Source: Clostridiales bacterium
Lineage (GTDB): Bacteria > Bacillota > Clostridia > Christensenellales > Aristaeellaceae
Reading direction: 5' to 3'
DNA: 35,343 bases
NCBI GenBank assembly: GCA_029012285.1
Contig: JAQXLU010000020.1
Coordinates: 1 to 35,343, forward strand
The notes under the pieces were generated by a model. That model was not told the origin of the DNA and did not search any database. It worked only from the letters and a program-made list of their open reading frames with translations. Below, one piece after another: positions 23,284-30,733 of the stretch. Made by a program: the position numbers and the translations under genes. Each line of letters begins with the position of its first letter. Position 1 is the first letter of the stretch.

Positions 23284-24434
23284 CCTTGATCTGTGGCTTC
23301 CAGGATCTCCACCAGGATGGCGTTTTGCACGTCCATGCCGCGCCGGGTGAGCGCCCAGCGCCCGTCCTGGTGCACAAGCAGGCCGCGCTGTGCCTGCGCA
23401 CGGAGGACGTTCCCGCAGTATGCATCCAGGGTCAGGCCGTGCATGGCGGCGAATTCCGCTTCGGAGATTCCCTGGGTCATGCGCAAACCAAGCATCAGCG
23501 ATTCAAACCGCGCGTCCTCCGCCATCAGGGAGGTACGATCCCGCCGCCGCCAGGCCTGATCGTCCACCATGGCGATGTAGTCCCGGATACCGCTGGGGTT
23601 GGTCAGGCGGAGTCCGCCGCGCCTTGTGGGCAGGAAGGTCGCGGCCGATGTGCCCAGCCCGATGTAGGACGTTCGCTGCCAGTAGCCGATGTTGTGCTGG
23701 CAGGCCTTTCCGGGCTTGGCAAAGTTGCTGATTTCATACTGCTCAAAACCAGCTTGCGATAGGATGCGCAGCGCATCGTCGTACATGCGGCGCTCGTCCT
23801 CCTCGTCGGGCAGGGCCAGGCGGTCAGCGTCCAAGTCACGCTTGAGGGGTGTGCCGTCCTCGGGAATCAGCCCGTAGCAGCTGATGTGCTCCACCCCCAG
23901 GGACAGGGCCGCATCCAGCGTCTCCCGCCACATGGCGACGGTTTGACCCGGCAATCCGAACATCAAGTCAACGCTGAGGTTCTTTACCCCCATGCGCCGT
24001 GCCAGGTGGACGGAGGCTTTCACCTCCTCAAAGCTGTGGATGCGTCCCAGCAACGCCAGCAGCTCCGGTTGGTACGCCTGCATGCCCAGGGATAGCCGAT
24101 TCACACCCCCGTCGAGCGCTGCCTCAAGCCAAGGCGGTGTGAGCGTACCGGGGTTGGCCTCCGAGGTAAACTCTATCCCGGATGGAAGCGTGAAGTGTGC
24201 TCGCAAACCGGTCAGCAGCTTGCGCAGAAGCGGCGCGGGCAAGGTGGAGGGTGTTCCGCCGCCGATATAGGCAGTCTGCATGGACTTGCCCTGTGCCGTG
24301 GCGGCCATCACCTCTGCCTCGCGCAGCAGTGCGTCCACATAGGCAGCCATGGTGCCCTCCTGACCGGCGTAGGAGGCAAAATCGCAATAGCGGCATTTCT
24401 GCCGGCAATAGGGGAGATGAATGTATAGCTCCAT
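23274..24434 (-). CDS. hemW: HemW-type radical SAM heme chaperone
   Basis: 386-residue HemN-like radical SAM protein. The cluster motif CRQKCRYCDF (C10, C14, C17) lacks the extra Cys of true coproporphyrinogen dehydrogenases, which is the mark of HemW. Other motifs: YIGGGTPSTL, EANPGTL, NRLSLGMQA, SVDLMFGLPGQT, and QYEISNFAKPGKACQHNIGYW. HemW inserts heme into target proteins; older annotations call it an oxygen-independent coproporphyrinogen oxidase. The SD is weak (AGGTGA, close to the ATG). It is divergent from the DUF1622 gene and ends in a strong terminator. Confidence 0.95.
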   Translation of the reverse strand: MELYIHLPYCRQKCRYCDFASYAGQEGTMAAYVDALLREAEVMAATAQGKSMQTAYIGGGTPSTLPAPLLRKLLTGLRAHFTLPSGIEFTSEANPGTLTPPWLEAALDGGVNRLSLGMQAYQPELLALLGRIHSFEEVKASVHLARRMGVKNLSVDLMFGLPGQTVAMWRETLDAALSLGVEHISCYGLIPEDGTPLKRDLDADRLALPDEEDERRMYDDALRILSQAGFEQYEISNFAKPGKACQHNIGYWQRTSYIGLGTSAATFLPTRRGGLRLTNPSGIRDYIAMVDDQAWRRRDRTSLMAEDARFESLMLGLRMTQGISEAEFAAMHGLTLDAYCGNVLRAQAQRGLLVHQDGRWALTRRGMDVQNAILVEILEATDQGTD

Positions 24435-24454
24435 AAATCACCTGAAAATGGGGG

Positions 24455-24483
24455 TTGGCGAAATGCAAGTTTTGTTGTATAAT
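24455..24483 (+). promoter_or_regulatory. sigma-A promoter of the DUF1622 gene
   Basis: -35 TTGGCG (24455-24460), 17-bp spacer, -10 TATAAT (24478-24483), 23 nt before the ATG. Confidence 0.65.
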
Positions 24484-24504
24484 ATCAAAAAAGGGGAGGA
24501 ACAA
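24476..24504 (-). promoter_or_regulatory. Candidate hemW promoter overlapping the DUF1622 promoter
   Basis: Minus strand: -35 TTGTTC (24504-24499), 17-bp spacer, -10 TATACA (24481-24476). Its -10 shares four bases with the opposing TATAAT, so the two polymerases would exclude each other. Confidence 0.4.
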
Positions 24505-24506
24505 CC

Positions 24507-24863
24507 ATGAATGTAATCATTGAATTTCTGGAGGAAATCGTCAAATATGTGGCCCAGGTGGGCATCACCGCGACCGAGATGGTGGGCATCTTGATCCTGA
24601 TGATCACCGTGGTGAAGGGCATCATCGGCTATTTCCGCAAGGACGAGCATCTGCGCCTGGATTTGGCGGAGGGCATTGCCTTGGCGCTGGAATTCAAGCT
24701 GGGCGGCGAGGTGCTGCGTACCGTCATCGTCCGCGAATGGACGGAGCTGATGATCCTTGGTGCGATCATCGCCTTGCGCGGCGCGCTGACGCTGCTCATT
24801 CACTGGGAAATCAGCGTGGAGGAGAAGCGCGAGAAGCACATGCTGGAGGTTCACAAGGAGTGA
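24507..24863 (+). CDS. DUF1622 family membrane protein
   Basis: 118-residue protein with two predicted membrane helices, about residues 20-43 (TATEMVGILILMITVVKGII) and 78-98 (WTELMILGAIIALRGALTLL). They are separated by a cytoplasmic stretch LRLDLAEGIALALEFKLGGE that matches the DUF1622 family pattern. Function unknown. SD GGGGAGG lies eight bases before the ATG. Its end overlaps the end of the convergent SLOG-type gene by 13 bp and no terminator follows closely, so its transcript may run antisense into that gene. Confidence 0.88.
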   Translation: MNVIIEFLEEIVKYVAQVGITATEMVGILILMITVVKGIIGYFRKDEHLRLDLAEGIALALEFKLGGEVLRTVIVREWTELMILGAIIALRGALTLLIHWEISVEEKREKHMLEVHKE

Positions 24864-25492
24864 CGGTATTCCGCCACCGCACCCGGCACGGCGATGTTCA
24901 CCACCGGCACGTCCTGGGAGATGGCATAGCGCACGGTGGACAGCGTGCCGCCGCGCAGATGGGTCATGCAGGCCACGCACAGGTAGCTGCGATCCACCAT
25001 ATAGGCGTTGCGGGCCTGCATGCAGCCCTCGTAATAACGGGGGGACAGCACACGGGTCTCATCGCTGAGATAGAGCAGGCGCTCGTAACGAGAGCAGTCT
25101 GCTCTTTTCCATCTCGCGCACTGATCCGCGCAGGGCAGGCAGAAAATCAGCCGCACGTCAGGATGCTTTTCCCGCAGCCGCACCACCTGCTCGGCAGCCA
25201 GTAAATCAAAGCCCAACGCGCCGCCGCACAGGAAGTCCCTGTAGCCCTGGGCATAGAGCACCATTAGCAGCTCATAGAGCTGCGCGACGAGCTGCTCATC
25301 CGCCGCGCTGATGGACCGGTGTCCGGTGAAGCACACCGTGTGCGCCCGGTTGTCCCGGGTGCGCAGCGCGTAGGGGTCGCCCGGTGCATGCCCGCTGATG
25401 AAGGAAGGCGGCTGACGGAGTACGTCAGCCGCTTTTGCATGGAATGAGCCCCTGTGCGCCCCCCGAAAGGGCAGACGATGATAAATGGGCAT
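24851..25492 (-). CDS. SLOG-superfamily (DUF1273/YpsA-like) protein with N-terminal extension
   Basis: 213 residues. The recognisable domain starts at about residue 53 with TVCFTGHRSISAADEQL, then GYRDFLCGGALGFDLLAAEQV, LIFCLPCADQ and VVNIAVPG. This is the Rossmann-like SLOG fold of DUF1273/YpsA proteins, which are thought to bind nucleotide-type ligands. ATG 25492 has a good AAGGAGG seven bases upstream and is 19 bp behind lepA. The first ~50 residues (MPIYHRLPFRGAHRGSF...) are not part of the domain and encode a perfect hairpin. No ATG lies between; a GTG at the V of TVCFTGHR lacks an SD. The true start is therefore uncertain. Confidence 0.8.
   Translation of the reverse strand: MPIYHRLPFRGAHRGSFHAKAADVLRQPPSFISGHAPGDPYALRTRDNRAHTVCFTGHRSISAADEQLVAQLYELLMVLYAQGYRDFLCGGALGFDLLAAEQVVRLREKHPDVRLIFCLPCADQCARWKRADCSRYERLLYLSDETRVLSPRYYEGCMQARNAYMVDRSYLCVACMTHLRGGTLSTVRYAISQDVPVVNIAVPGAVAEYRHSL
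25408..25436 (+). terminator. Terminator-like hairpin inside the SLOG-type gene
   Basis: GCGGCTGACG (25408-25417), loop GAGTA, CGTCAGCCGC (25423-25432), then TTTT on the plus strand. On the minus strand the stem is followed only by CTTCCTTC. It would stop plus-strand RNA antisense to the SLOG-type gene, or weakly stop lepA transcripts. Confidence 0.55.
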
Positions 25493-25511
25493 GCTCCTGC
25501 CTCCTTGTGGG

Positions 25512-27317
25512 TCAATCGGCGTCCATCTTGAGCACAGCCAGGAAGGCCTCCGAAGGCACCTGCACCGTACCGAATTGGCGCATGCGCCTCTTGCCTTCCT
25601 TCTGCTTTTCCAGCAGCTTCTTTTTGCGGGTGATGTCGCCGCCGTAGCATTTGGCCAGCACGTCCTTGCGCATGGCCTTGACGGTTTCGCGGGCGATGAC
25701 CTTTCCGCCGATGGCAGCCTGGATGGGAATTTCGAACATCTGGCGCGGAATCACGTCTTTGAGCTTCTCGGCGATATTGCGCCCGCGCCCATAGGCCTTG
25801 TCCTTGTGACAGATGATGGAGAACGCGTCGCAGATGTCACCGTTGAGCAAAATGTCCAGCTTGACCAGGTCGCTCTCGCGGTAATCCTTGAGCTCATAGT
25901 CGAAGGACGCATAGCCCCGGCTGCGGGACTTGATCTGGTCGAAGAATTCAAAGATGATCTCGTTGAGCGGCAATTCGTAATTCAGCTTGATGCGGCTGCC
26001 CTCGTACTGCATGTCCAAAAAGACGCCGCGCTTGTCCTGGCACAGATCCATGATCGCGCCGACCGCGTCCTGGGGCGTGTAGATCGTCGCATGCACGAAG
26101 GGCTCCTCCATCTTGCTGATTTCGCCCACCGGCGGCAAATTGGAGGGATTGTCGATGTTGATGACGGTGCCGTCGGTTTTGGTGACGCGGTAAATGACGC
26201 TGGGCGCGGTGGTGACCAGGTTCAAGTCCCATTCGCGTTCCAGGCGGGTGGTGATGATGTCCATGTGCAATAGGCCCAGGAAGCCGCAGCGGAAGCCGTA
26301 GCCCAGCGCCACGGAGGTTTCCGGCTCAAAGGATAATGAAGCGTCGTTCATGCGCAGCTTTTCCAGCGCGTCCTTGAGGGCAGGGTAGTCCGCGCCATCC
26401 GCCGGGTACACGCCGCAGTAGACCATCGGGGTCACCTGGCGGTAGCCGGGCAAGGGCGCTGACGCAGGGCGGGCCGCGTCGGTGATGGTATCGCCCACGC
26501 GGGTTTCGCGCACATCCTTGATGGAGGCTGCCACATAGCCCACATCGCCGGGCATCAGCGCGTCACAGGGCTGATAGCCGGGGTTGAAGGTGCCGACCTC
26601 GACGATGTCGAACTCGCTGCCGGAGGCCATCAGGCGCATGCGCATACCGGCGTGCAGCGTGCCCTCCTTCACACGGACGAAGCATATTGCGCCGCGGTAA
26701 TTATCATAGAACGCATCGAAGATCAGCGCCTTCAGGGGCGCGTTTTCATCCCCCGAGGGGTGGGGGACGTAGTTGACCACGGCCTCCAGCACGTCCTCGA
26801 TATTCAATCCGGTCTTGGCGCTCACACAGGGGGCGTAGGAGGCATCCAGGCCAATCACGTCCTCAATTTCCGCCTTGACCTCCTCCGGCTGGGCGCTGGG
26901 CAGGTCGATCTTGTTGATCACTGGGATGATCTCCAAATCCGCATCCAGGGCCATGTACACGTTGGCCAGCGTCTGCGCCTCGATGCCCTGGGTGGCGTCC
27001 ACCACCAGCAGCGCACCCTCACAGGCGGCCAGGGCACGGCTCACCTCATAAGTGAAGTCCACATGGCCGGGGGTGTCGATCAGGTTGAAGGTGTAGGTTT
27101 CGCCGTCCTTGGCCGTGTAGTGCATGTGGACAGCCTTGGATTTGATGGTGATGCCGCGCTCCCGTTCCAGCTCCATGGAGTCCAGAATCTGCTCGGTCAT
27201 CTCCCGCTTTTCAAAAACGCCGGTCATCTCCAGGATGCGGTCCGCCAGGGTGGACTTGCCATGGTCGATGTGGGCGATGATGCAAAAATTGCGAATCTTT
27301 GAAAGTCTGTCAGACAA
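25512..27317 (-). CDS. lepA: Elongation factor 4 (LepA) GTPase
   Basis: Ribosome-bound translational GTPase of 601 residues. The G domain has [15 protein letters not shown] (G1), [12 protein letters not shown] (G2), [12 protein letters not shown] (G3) and NKIDLP (G4). EF-G-like domains follow, then the LepA-specific C-terminal domain ([40 protein letters not shown]). The start is TTG 27317, with GGAGGG eight to nine bases before it and the standard N-terminus [21 protein letters not shown]-like. It has its own promoter and is followed by the SLOG-type gene. Confidence 0.97.
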   Translation of the reverse strand: MSDRLSKIRNFCIIAHIDHGKSTLADRILEMTGVFEKREMTEQILDSMELERERGITIKSKAVHMHYTAKDGETYTFNLIDTPGHVDFTYEVSRALAACEGALLVVDATQGIEAQTLANVYMALDADLEIIPVINKIDLPSAQPEEVKAEIEDVIGLDASYAPCVSAKTGLNIEDVLEAVVNYVPHPSGDENAPLKALIFDAFYDNYRGAICFVRVKEGTLHAGMRMRLMASGSEFDIVEVGTFNPGYQPCDALMPGDVGYVAASIKDVRETRVGDTITDAARPASAPLPGYRQVTPMVYCGVYPADGADYPALKDALEKLRMNDASLSFEPETSVALGYGFRCGFLGLLHMDIITTRLEREWDLNLVTTAPSVIYRVTKTDGTVINIDNPSNLPPVGEISKMEEPFVHATIYTPQDAVGAIMDLCQDKRGVFLDMQYEGSRIKLNYELPLNEIIFEFFDQIKSRSRGYASFDYELKDYRESDLVKLDILLNGDICDAFSIICHKDKAYGRGRNIAEKLKDVIPRQMFEIPIQAAIGGKVIARETVKAMRKDVLAKCYGGDITRKKKLLEKQKEGKRRMRQFGTVQVPSEAFLAVLKMDAD

Positions 27318-27358
27318 GGTGGTACCCTCCGTTCAATGGGCATATCAATACAGAGTAT

Positions 27359-27387
27359 ATTGTAGCCTAAATCCCGGAATATTGCAA
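27359..27387 (-). promoter_or_regulatory. sigma-A promoter of lepA
   Basis: Minus strand: -35 TTGCAA (27387-27382), 17-bp spacer, -10 TACAAT (27364-27359), about 42 nt before the TTG start. Confidence 0.65.
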
Positions 27388-27459
27388 GGGGAAAGACGTG
27401 ACGGCGAAAAATTGACGTAATAAATGTGAAAGAAGTAACGAAAATGTATTTATTGTGTA

Positions 27460-27488
27460 TTCCAAAATCCAATTGATTATGCTATAAT
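27460..27488 (+). promoter_or_regulatory. Extended -10 promoter of the flavin reductase gene
   Basis: -10 TATAAT (27483-27488) preceded by TGC (27480-27482), an extended -10 element. At 17 bp the -35 is only TTCCAA (27460-27465). The surrounding 27420-27480 is AT-rich. Confidence 0.65.
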
Positions 27489-27494
27489 CAAGAT

Positions 27495-27513
27495 ACGAAG
27501 CGGTTTGCTTCGT
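27495..27513 (+). promoter_or_regulatory. 5'-end stem-loop in the flavin reductase leader
   Basis: ACGAAGC (27495-27501), loop GGTTT, GCTTCGT (27507-27513). It begins where transcription should start, seven bases after the -10. Hairpins at the extreme 5' end are known to stabilise mRNAs; here that is inference. Confidence 0.45.
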
Positions 27514-27536
27514 AAGAAACGAAAGGGGAAATCCAA

Positions 27537-29435
27537 ATGAAGCGTATCATTGCGACCCTGCTGTCCCTGGCGCTGGTCATGACCAGCATGATCCTGCCCG
27601 TCATGGCCGAGTCCGCCGATGCCGATATCATCATCGTCGGTGCAGGCGGCGCAGGTCTGTCTGCCGCCATTAACGCCGCCGAGGCGGGTGCGGAGAAGGT
27701 CATCGTGCTGGAAATGACCGCCAAGACCGGCGGCGCGCTGAACTTCACCTCCGGCTCCATGTCCGCTGCCGGAACCATCATCCAGAAGGAAGAGGGGATC
27801 GAGGATACCGTCGATTCCTACGTGGCCGACATCATTAACAACGGCGATGACTTCGGCGGTCAGCCCAATGAAAAGCTGATTCGCGTGTATGCCAACGACG
27901 CTGCCGAGGTGTTCGACTGGCTGTACGAGAATGGCATCAAGGATGCGACCTGGCGCGGCCCCAAGGCTGTGTTCGCCCCCGAGCATGCCCTGTACTCCAT
28001 CAAGCGTACCTACAAGCCCGCTGCGACCGACCCCAACTACAAGTCTGCTGCCCATCAGGTGCTGGACAAGCTGATCGCCGCGGATGAGCGTATTGAGGTG
28101 ATCACCCTGACCACCGCCAAGGAGCTTCTCGCCAATGAGAAGGGCCAGATCACCGGCGTGAAGGCCGTCGGCCCCAATGGTGAGGTGACCTACACCGCCA
28201 AGAACGGCGTGATTGTCTGCACCGGCGGCTACTCTGCCAACAGCAAGCTGATGGGTCTGTACGCCGAAAACGGCGAGAACTACCTTGCCGGCGGTGCGCC
28301 CGGCGCGGACGGCTACGGCATCTACATGATGCAGAAGGTCGGCGCTGGCGTGACCGGCATGGACTGCATCCCCACCTTCCCCATGGGTCTGATCAGCAAG
28401 GATGATCCCACCAGGGGTCAGATTGCTTCCACCTACACCTGGAAGACCGGCGGCATCGCGGTCAACAAGGAAGGCAACCGCTTCTGCAACGAAACCGAGG
28501 AGACCGTCTCCATCCGTGAGGTTGCCCTGGAGCAGCAGCCCGACGCGGTGCTGTTCGATATCTACACTGACAAGATCCTGGAAGACCTGATGCAGACCAG
28601 TTCCTCCATCTTCATGAAGTTCTACTTCTATGAGGGCGGCGCGGGCGAGCATGTGATGTACGCGGCTGACTCCATCGAGGAGCTGGCGGAGAAGATCGGC
28701 GTGCCCGCCGAGAACCTCAAAAAGACCGTCGAGACCTACAATGCCGCCGTGGAGGCCGGTGTGGATGCTGAGTTTGGCCGCAAGCTGGACGGCACCGACA
28801 CCAACTATAACCTGGCCATCAACAAGATCGAGGGCGACAAGTACTACGCCATCCGGCTGCATGCCCTGTGCGTCATGACCCTGGGCGGCGTGACGGCCAA
28901 CGAGAACATGCAGGTGCTGGATGAAAACGGCAACGTGATTCCCGGCCTGTACGCCGCTGGCGAGTGCGTGGGCGGCATCTGGGGCAAGTTTGTCTCCGGC
29001 GGCACCGGTGTGATGGGCCCGATTGTCTTTGGCCGCATCGCTGCCCGCCATGCCATGTCCAACGAGATGGCTGAGGGCTACACCGTGAAGGAAGCCGCGA
29101 ACATTCTGGACGCGGCCCTGTTCGAGAAGGAAACCTCCGCTGAGGAGAAGTTCGACATGACCCGTGCCCTCAAGGACGGCGAGTACGAAGCCACTGTCGA
29201 CGGCCAGAGCGGCCCCATGGTGGTGAAGGTCGTGATCGCCGAGGGTAAGATCGCGGCAGTTGAGGTCGTCTCCCACAACGAGACCCTGGCCATCGCTTCC
29301 GCGCCCCTTTCCTCCATCCCCGCTGCCATCGTCGCCAATAACTCCGCGACTGTGGACGCTGTGGCTGGCGCGACCCTGACCTCCAACCGCATTATGGACG
29401 CTGTTGCCCAGTGCCTGGAGCAAGCCGCGAAGTAA
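27537..29435 (+). CDS. Secreted FAD-dependent oxidoreductase with C-terminal FMN-binding domain (flavocytochrome c/fumarate-reductase-like)
   Basis: 632 residues, exported. A Sec signal peptide covers about residues 1-24 (cleavage after PVMA); no lipobox. The FAD_binding_2 domain starts ADIIIVGAGGAGLSAAINAAEAGA, with TGGALNFTSGSM, NGVIVCTGGYSAN, and VIPGLYAAGECVGGIWG. The C-terminal ~85 residues form an FMN_bind domain with DAVAGATL, where Thr613 would carry FMN attached by ApbE (no apbE here). Usual fumarate-reductase active-site positions differ: NExTTRD is NETEETV, HHTMGG is VMTLGG, NRLGGN is FVSGGT. A reductase for another organic acceptor is likely; substrate unknown. SD GAAAGGGGA precedes the ATG. 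It stands alone, with its own promoter and terminator. Confidence 0.9.
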   Translation: MKRIIATLLSLALVMTSMILPVMAESADADIIIVGAGGAGLSAAINAAEAGAEKVIVLEMTAKTGGALNFTSGSMSAAGTIIQKEEGIEDTVDSYVADIINNGDDFGGQPNEKLIRVYANDAAEVFDWLYENGIKDATWRGPKAVFAPEHALYSIKRTYKPAATDPNYKSAAHQVLDKLIAADERIEVITLTTAKELLANEKGQITGVKAVGPNGEVTYTAKNGVIVCTGGYSANSKLMGLYAENGENYLAGGAPGADGYGIYMMQKVGAGVTGMDCIPTFPMGLISKDDPTRGQIASTYTWKTGGIAVNKEGNRFCNETEETVSIREVALEQQPDAVLFDIYTDKILEDLMQTSSSIFMKFYFYEGGAGEHVMYAADSIEELAEKIGVPAENLKKTVETYNAAVEAGVDAEFGRKLDGTDTNYNLAINKIEGDKYYAIRLHALCVMTLGGVTANENMQVLDENGNVIPGLYAAGECVGGIWGKFVSGGTGVMGPIVFGRIAARHAMSNEMAEGYTVKEAANILDAALFEKETSAEEKFDMTRALKDGEYEATVDGQSGPMVVKVVIAEGKIAAVEVVSHNETLAIASAPLSSIPAAIVANNSATVDAVAGATLTSNRIMDAVAQCLEQAAK

Positions 29436-29455
29436 TCCAATCCTGGTGAAATACC

Positions 29456-29492
29456 ATCGCCCCTGTCGGAGCCATCCGGCAGGGGCGATTCA
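29456..29492 (+). terminator. Terminator after the flavin reductase gene
   Basis: ATCGCCCCTG (29456-29465) pairs exactly with CAGGGGCGAT (29480-29489), with an inner CGGA/TCCG pair. Only TTCAT follows, so the U-tract is short. Confidence 0.65.
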
Positions 29493-29512
29493 TATGGGGC
29501 GAAACGCAACGA

Positions 29513-30058
29513 TCACCGCTCGCCCTTCAGCAGCGCGTACCAGCTGGCATCGCAGATGCCCTGGTTATTCCAGTCGGACTGGCGCAGCATGCCTTCATAC
29601 TGCATGCCACACTTGCGCATCACGCCGCCGGAATGTGGATTGCGCGGGTCGTGGCGGGATTCGATGCGCTGATAGCCCACCTCGTCAAACAGGAAGTCCA
29701 TCACGGCTTTCAGCGCCTCGGACATCATGCCCTGGCGCCACCATTTCCGCCCGAGGCAGTAGCCGATGTGGGCAACCTCCGCACGATCGTTGTGACTCAC
29801 CACCGCAATGCTGCCGATGGCGTGCCCGTCCAGCACGATGGCCCACTGGTAGAAGTCAGGCTCTGCATAGTGCTTCATCCAATCGGACAGGATGAAGCGG
29901 CTCACATCGACGCTGCTATGGGCGGGCCAGGTCAGATATTTGGTCACCTCCGGGTCGGAGGCCCAGTTGGCGTACATGTCCGGCGCGTCCTCCGTCTGGA
30001 AGGCGCGGAGCGTTAGGCGAGGCGTGGAGAGGGTCTGCGTTCCTTTGTGATTCAGCAT
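29513..30058 (-). CDS. GNAT-family N-acetyltransferase (RimJ/RimL type)
   Basis: 181-residue Acetyltransf_3-type protein. The N-terminus TLSTPRLTLRAFQTEDAPDM is the RimJ/RimL-like signature; then AHIGYCLGRKWWRQGMMSEALK (acetyl-CoA loop) and GYQRIESRHDPRNPHSGGVM and RKCGMQYEGMLRQ. Such proteins acetylate protein N-termini or small amines; the substrate here is unknown. ATG 30058 follows AGGAGG by about eight bases; the longer frame upstream only runs through plsY. It lies just behind the plsY terminator hairpin with no separate promoter seen, so expression is likely by read-through. Confidence 0.9.
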   Translation of the reverse strand: MLNHKGTQTLSTPRLTLRAFQTEDAPDMYANWASDPEVTKYLTWPAHSSVDVSRFILSDWMKHYAEPDFYQWAIVLDGHAIGSIAVVSHNDRAEVAHIGYCLGRKWWRQGMMSEALKAVMDFLFDEVGYQRIESRHDPRNPHSGGVMRKCGMQYEGMLRQSDWNNQGICDASWYALLKGER

Positions 30059-30076
30059 AAAGTAGCCTCCTGATTG

Positions 30077-30108
30077 AAATAAGGCGCACGGAAGCTGTTT
30101 CCGTGCGC
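30077..30108 (-). terminator. Terminator after plsY
   Basis: Minus strand: GCGCACGGAA and TTCCGTGCGC form a perfect 10-bp stem with a 5-nt loop, followed by CTTATTT. It lies right after the plsY stop. Confidence 0.7.
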
Positions 30109-30113
30109 GCCAT

Positions 30114-30719
30114 TTATGCCCTTTTTTTGAAGCTGAGCTTGTTTTCCTTTCCCTGGAGCAGCCGGGCGATGTTGGCGTGGTGGCGTGCAATCAGCAGCCC
30201 GGCAATGAGTAGCACCCAAGCAATCACCAGCCAGTTGCCCCAGTTTGTGGCAATCACCAGCGCAGCAAAGAGCACCGCCAGGGTGATGGAACCCAGGGAT
30301 ACGAAACGCGTCGTCGCGATCAGGACGATGGCGACCACATAGCAGATTACCGCGGGGATGGGGAAGGTCAGCAGCATGACAGCCAGGGTGGAAGCCACGC
30401 CCTTGCCGCCCTGAAAGTGGAAGAAGCAGGGCCAGTTGTGGCCGAGCACCACGAACAATCCGGCGAGCATCGCGCCGTTCAGGCCCATCCAGAGCCGCCC
30501 GAGGACGCAGGCTGCCAGCGCCTTCAAAATGTCCAGCACGAACACCGCCAGGCCGTACTTCACGCCCATGACGCGCAGGGCATTGGTCGCGCCGGTGTTT
30601 TTGCTGCCCACCTCCCGCAAATTGGGGCCGCCTGCCATTTTTGACACGATCATGCCGAAGGACACGCTGCCCAGCAGGTAGGCGATCACCGCAATGGCGA
30701 TGTAGTGAATCCAATTCAT
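30114..30719 (-). CDS. plsY: Acyl-phosphate:glycerol-3-phosphate acyltransferase PlsY
   Basis: Integral membrane enzyme that makes lysophosphatidic acid from acyl-phosphate and glycerol 3-phosphate, the first step of phospholipid synthesis. 201 residues with about five membrane helices. The three conserved loops are present: GSVSFGMIVSK, GSKNTGATNALRVMG (motif 1-2), and GHNWPCFFHFQGGKGVAST. It begins 14 bp after the der stop, so it belongs to the DUF512-der-plsY operon, an order common in Clostridia. Confidence 0.97.
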   Translation of the reverse strand: MNWIHYIAIAVIAYLLGSVSFGMIVSKMAGGPNLREVGSKNTGATNALRVMGVKYGLAVFVLDILKALAACVLGRLWMGLNGAMLAGLFVVLGHNWPCFFHFQGGKGVASTLAVMLLTFPIPAVICYVVAIVLIATTRFVSLGSITLAVLFAALVIATNWGNWLVIAWVLLIAGLLIARHHANIARLLQGKENKLSFKKRA

Positions 30720-30733
30720 ACCATCACACTCTC

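Noticed and set aside
27477-29423. 648-codon open frame antisense to the flavin reductase gene
   Set aside because: No SD or motifs, Gly/His/Val-rich shadow of the sense gene.
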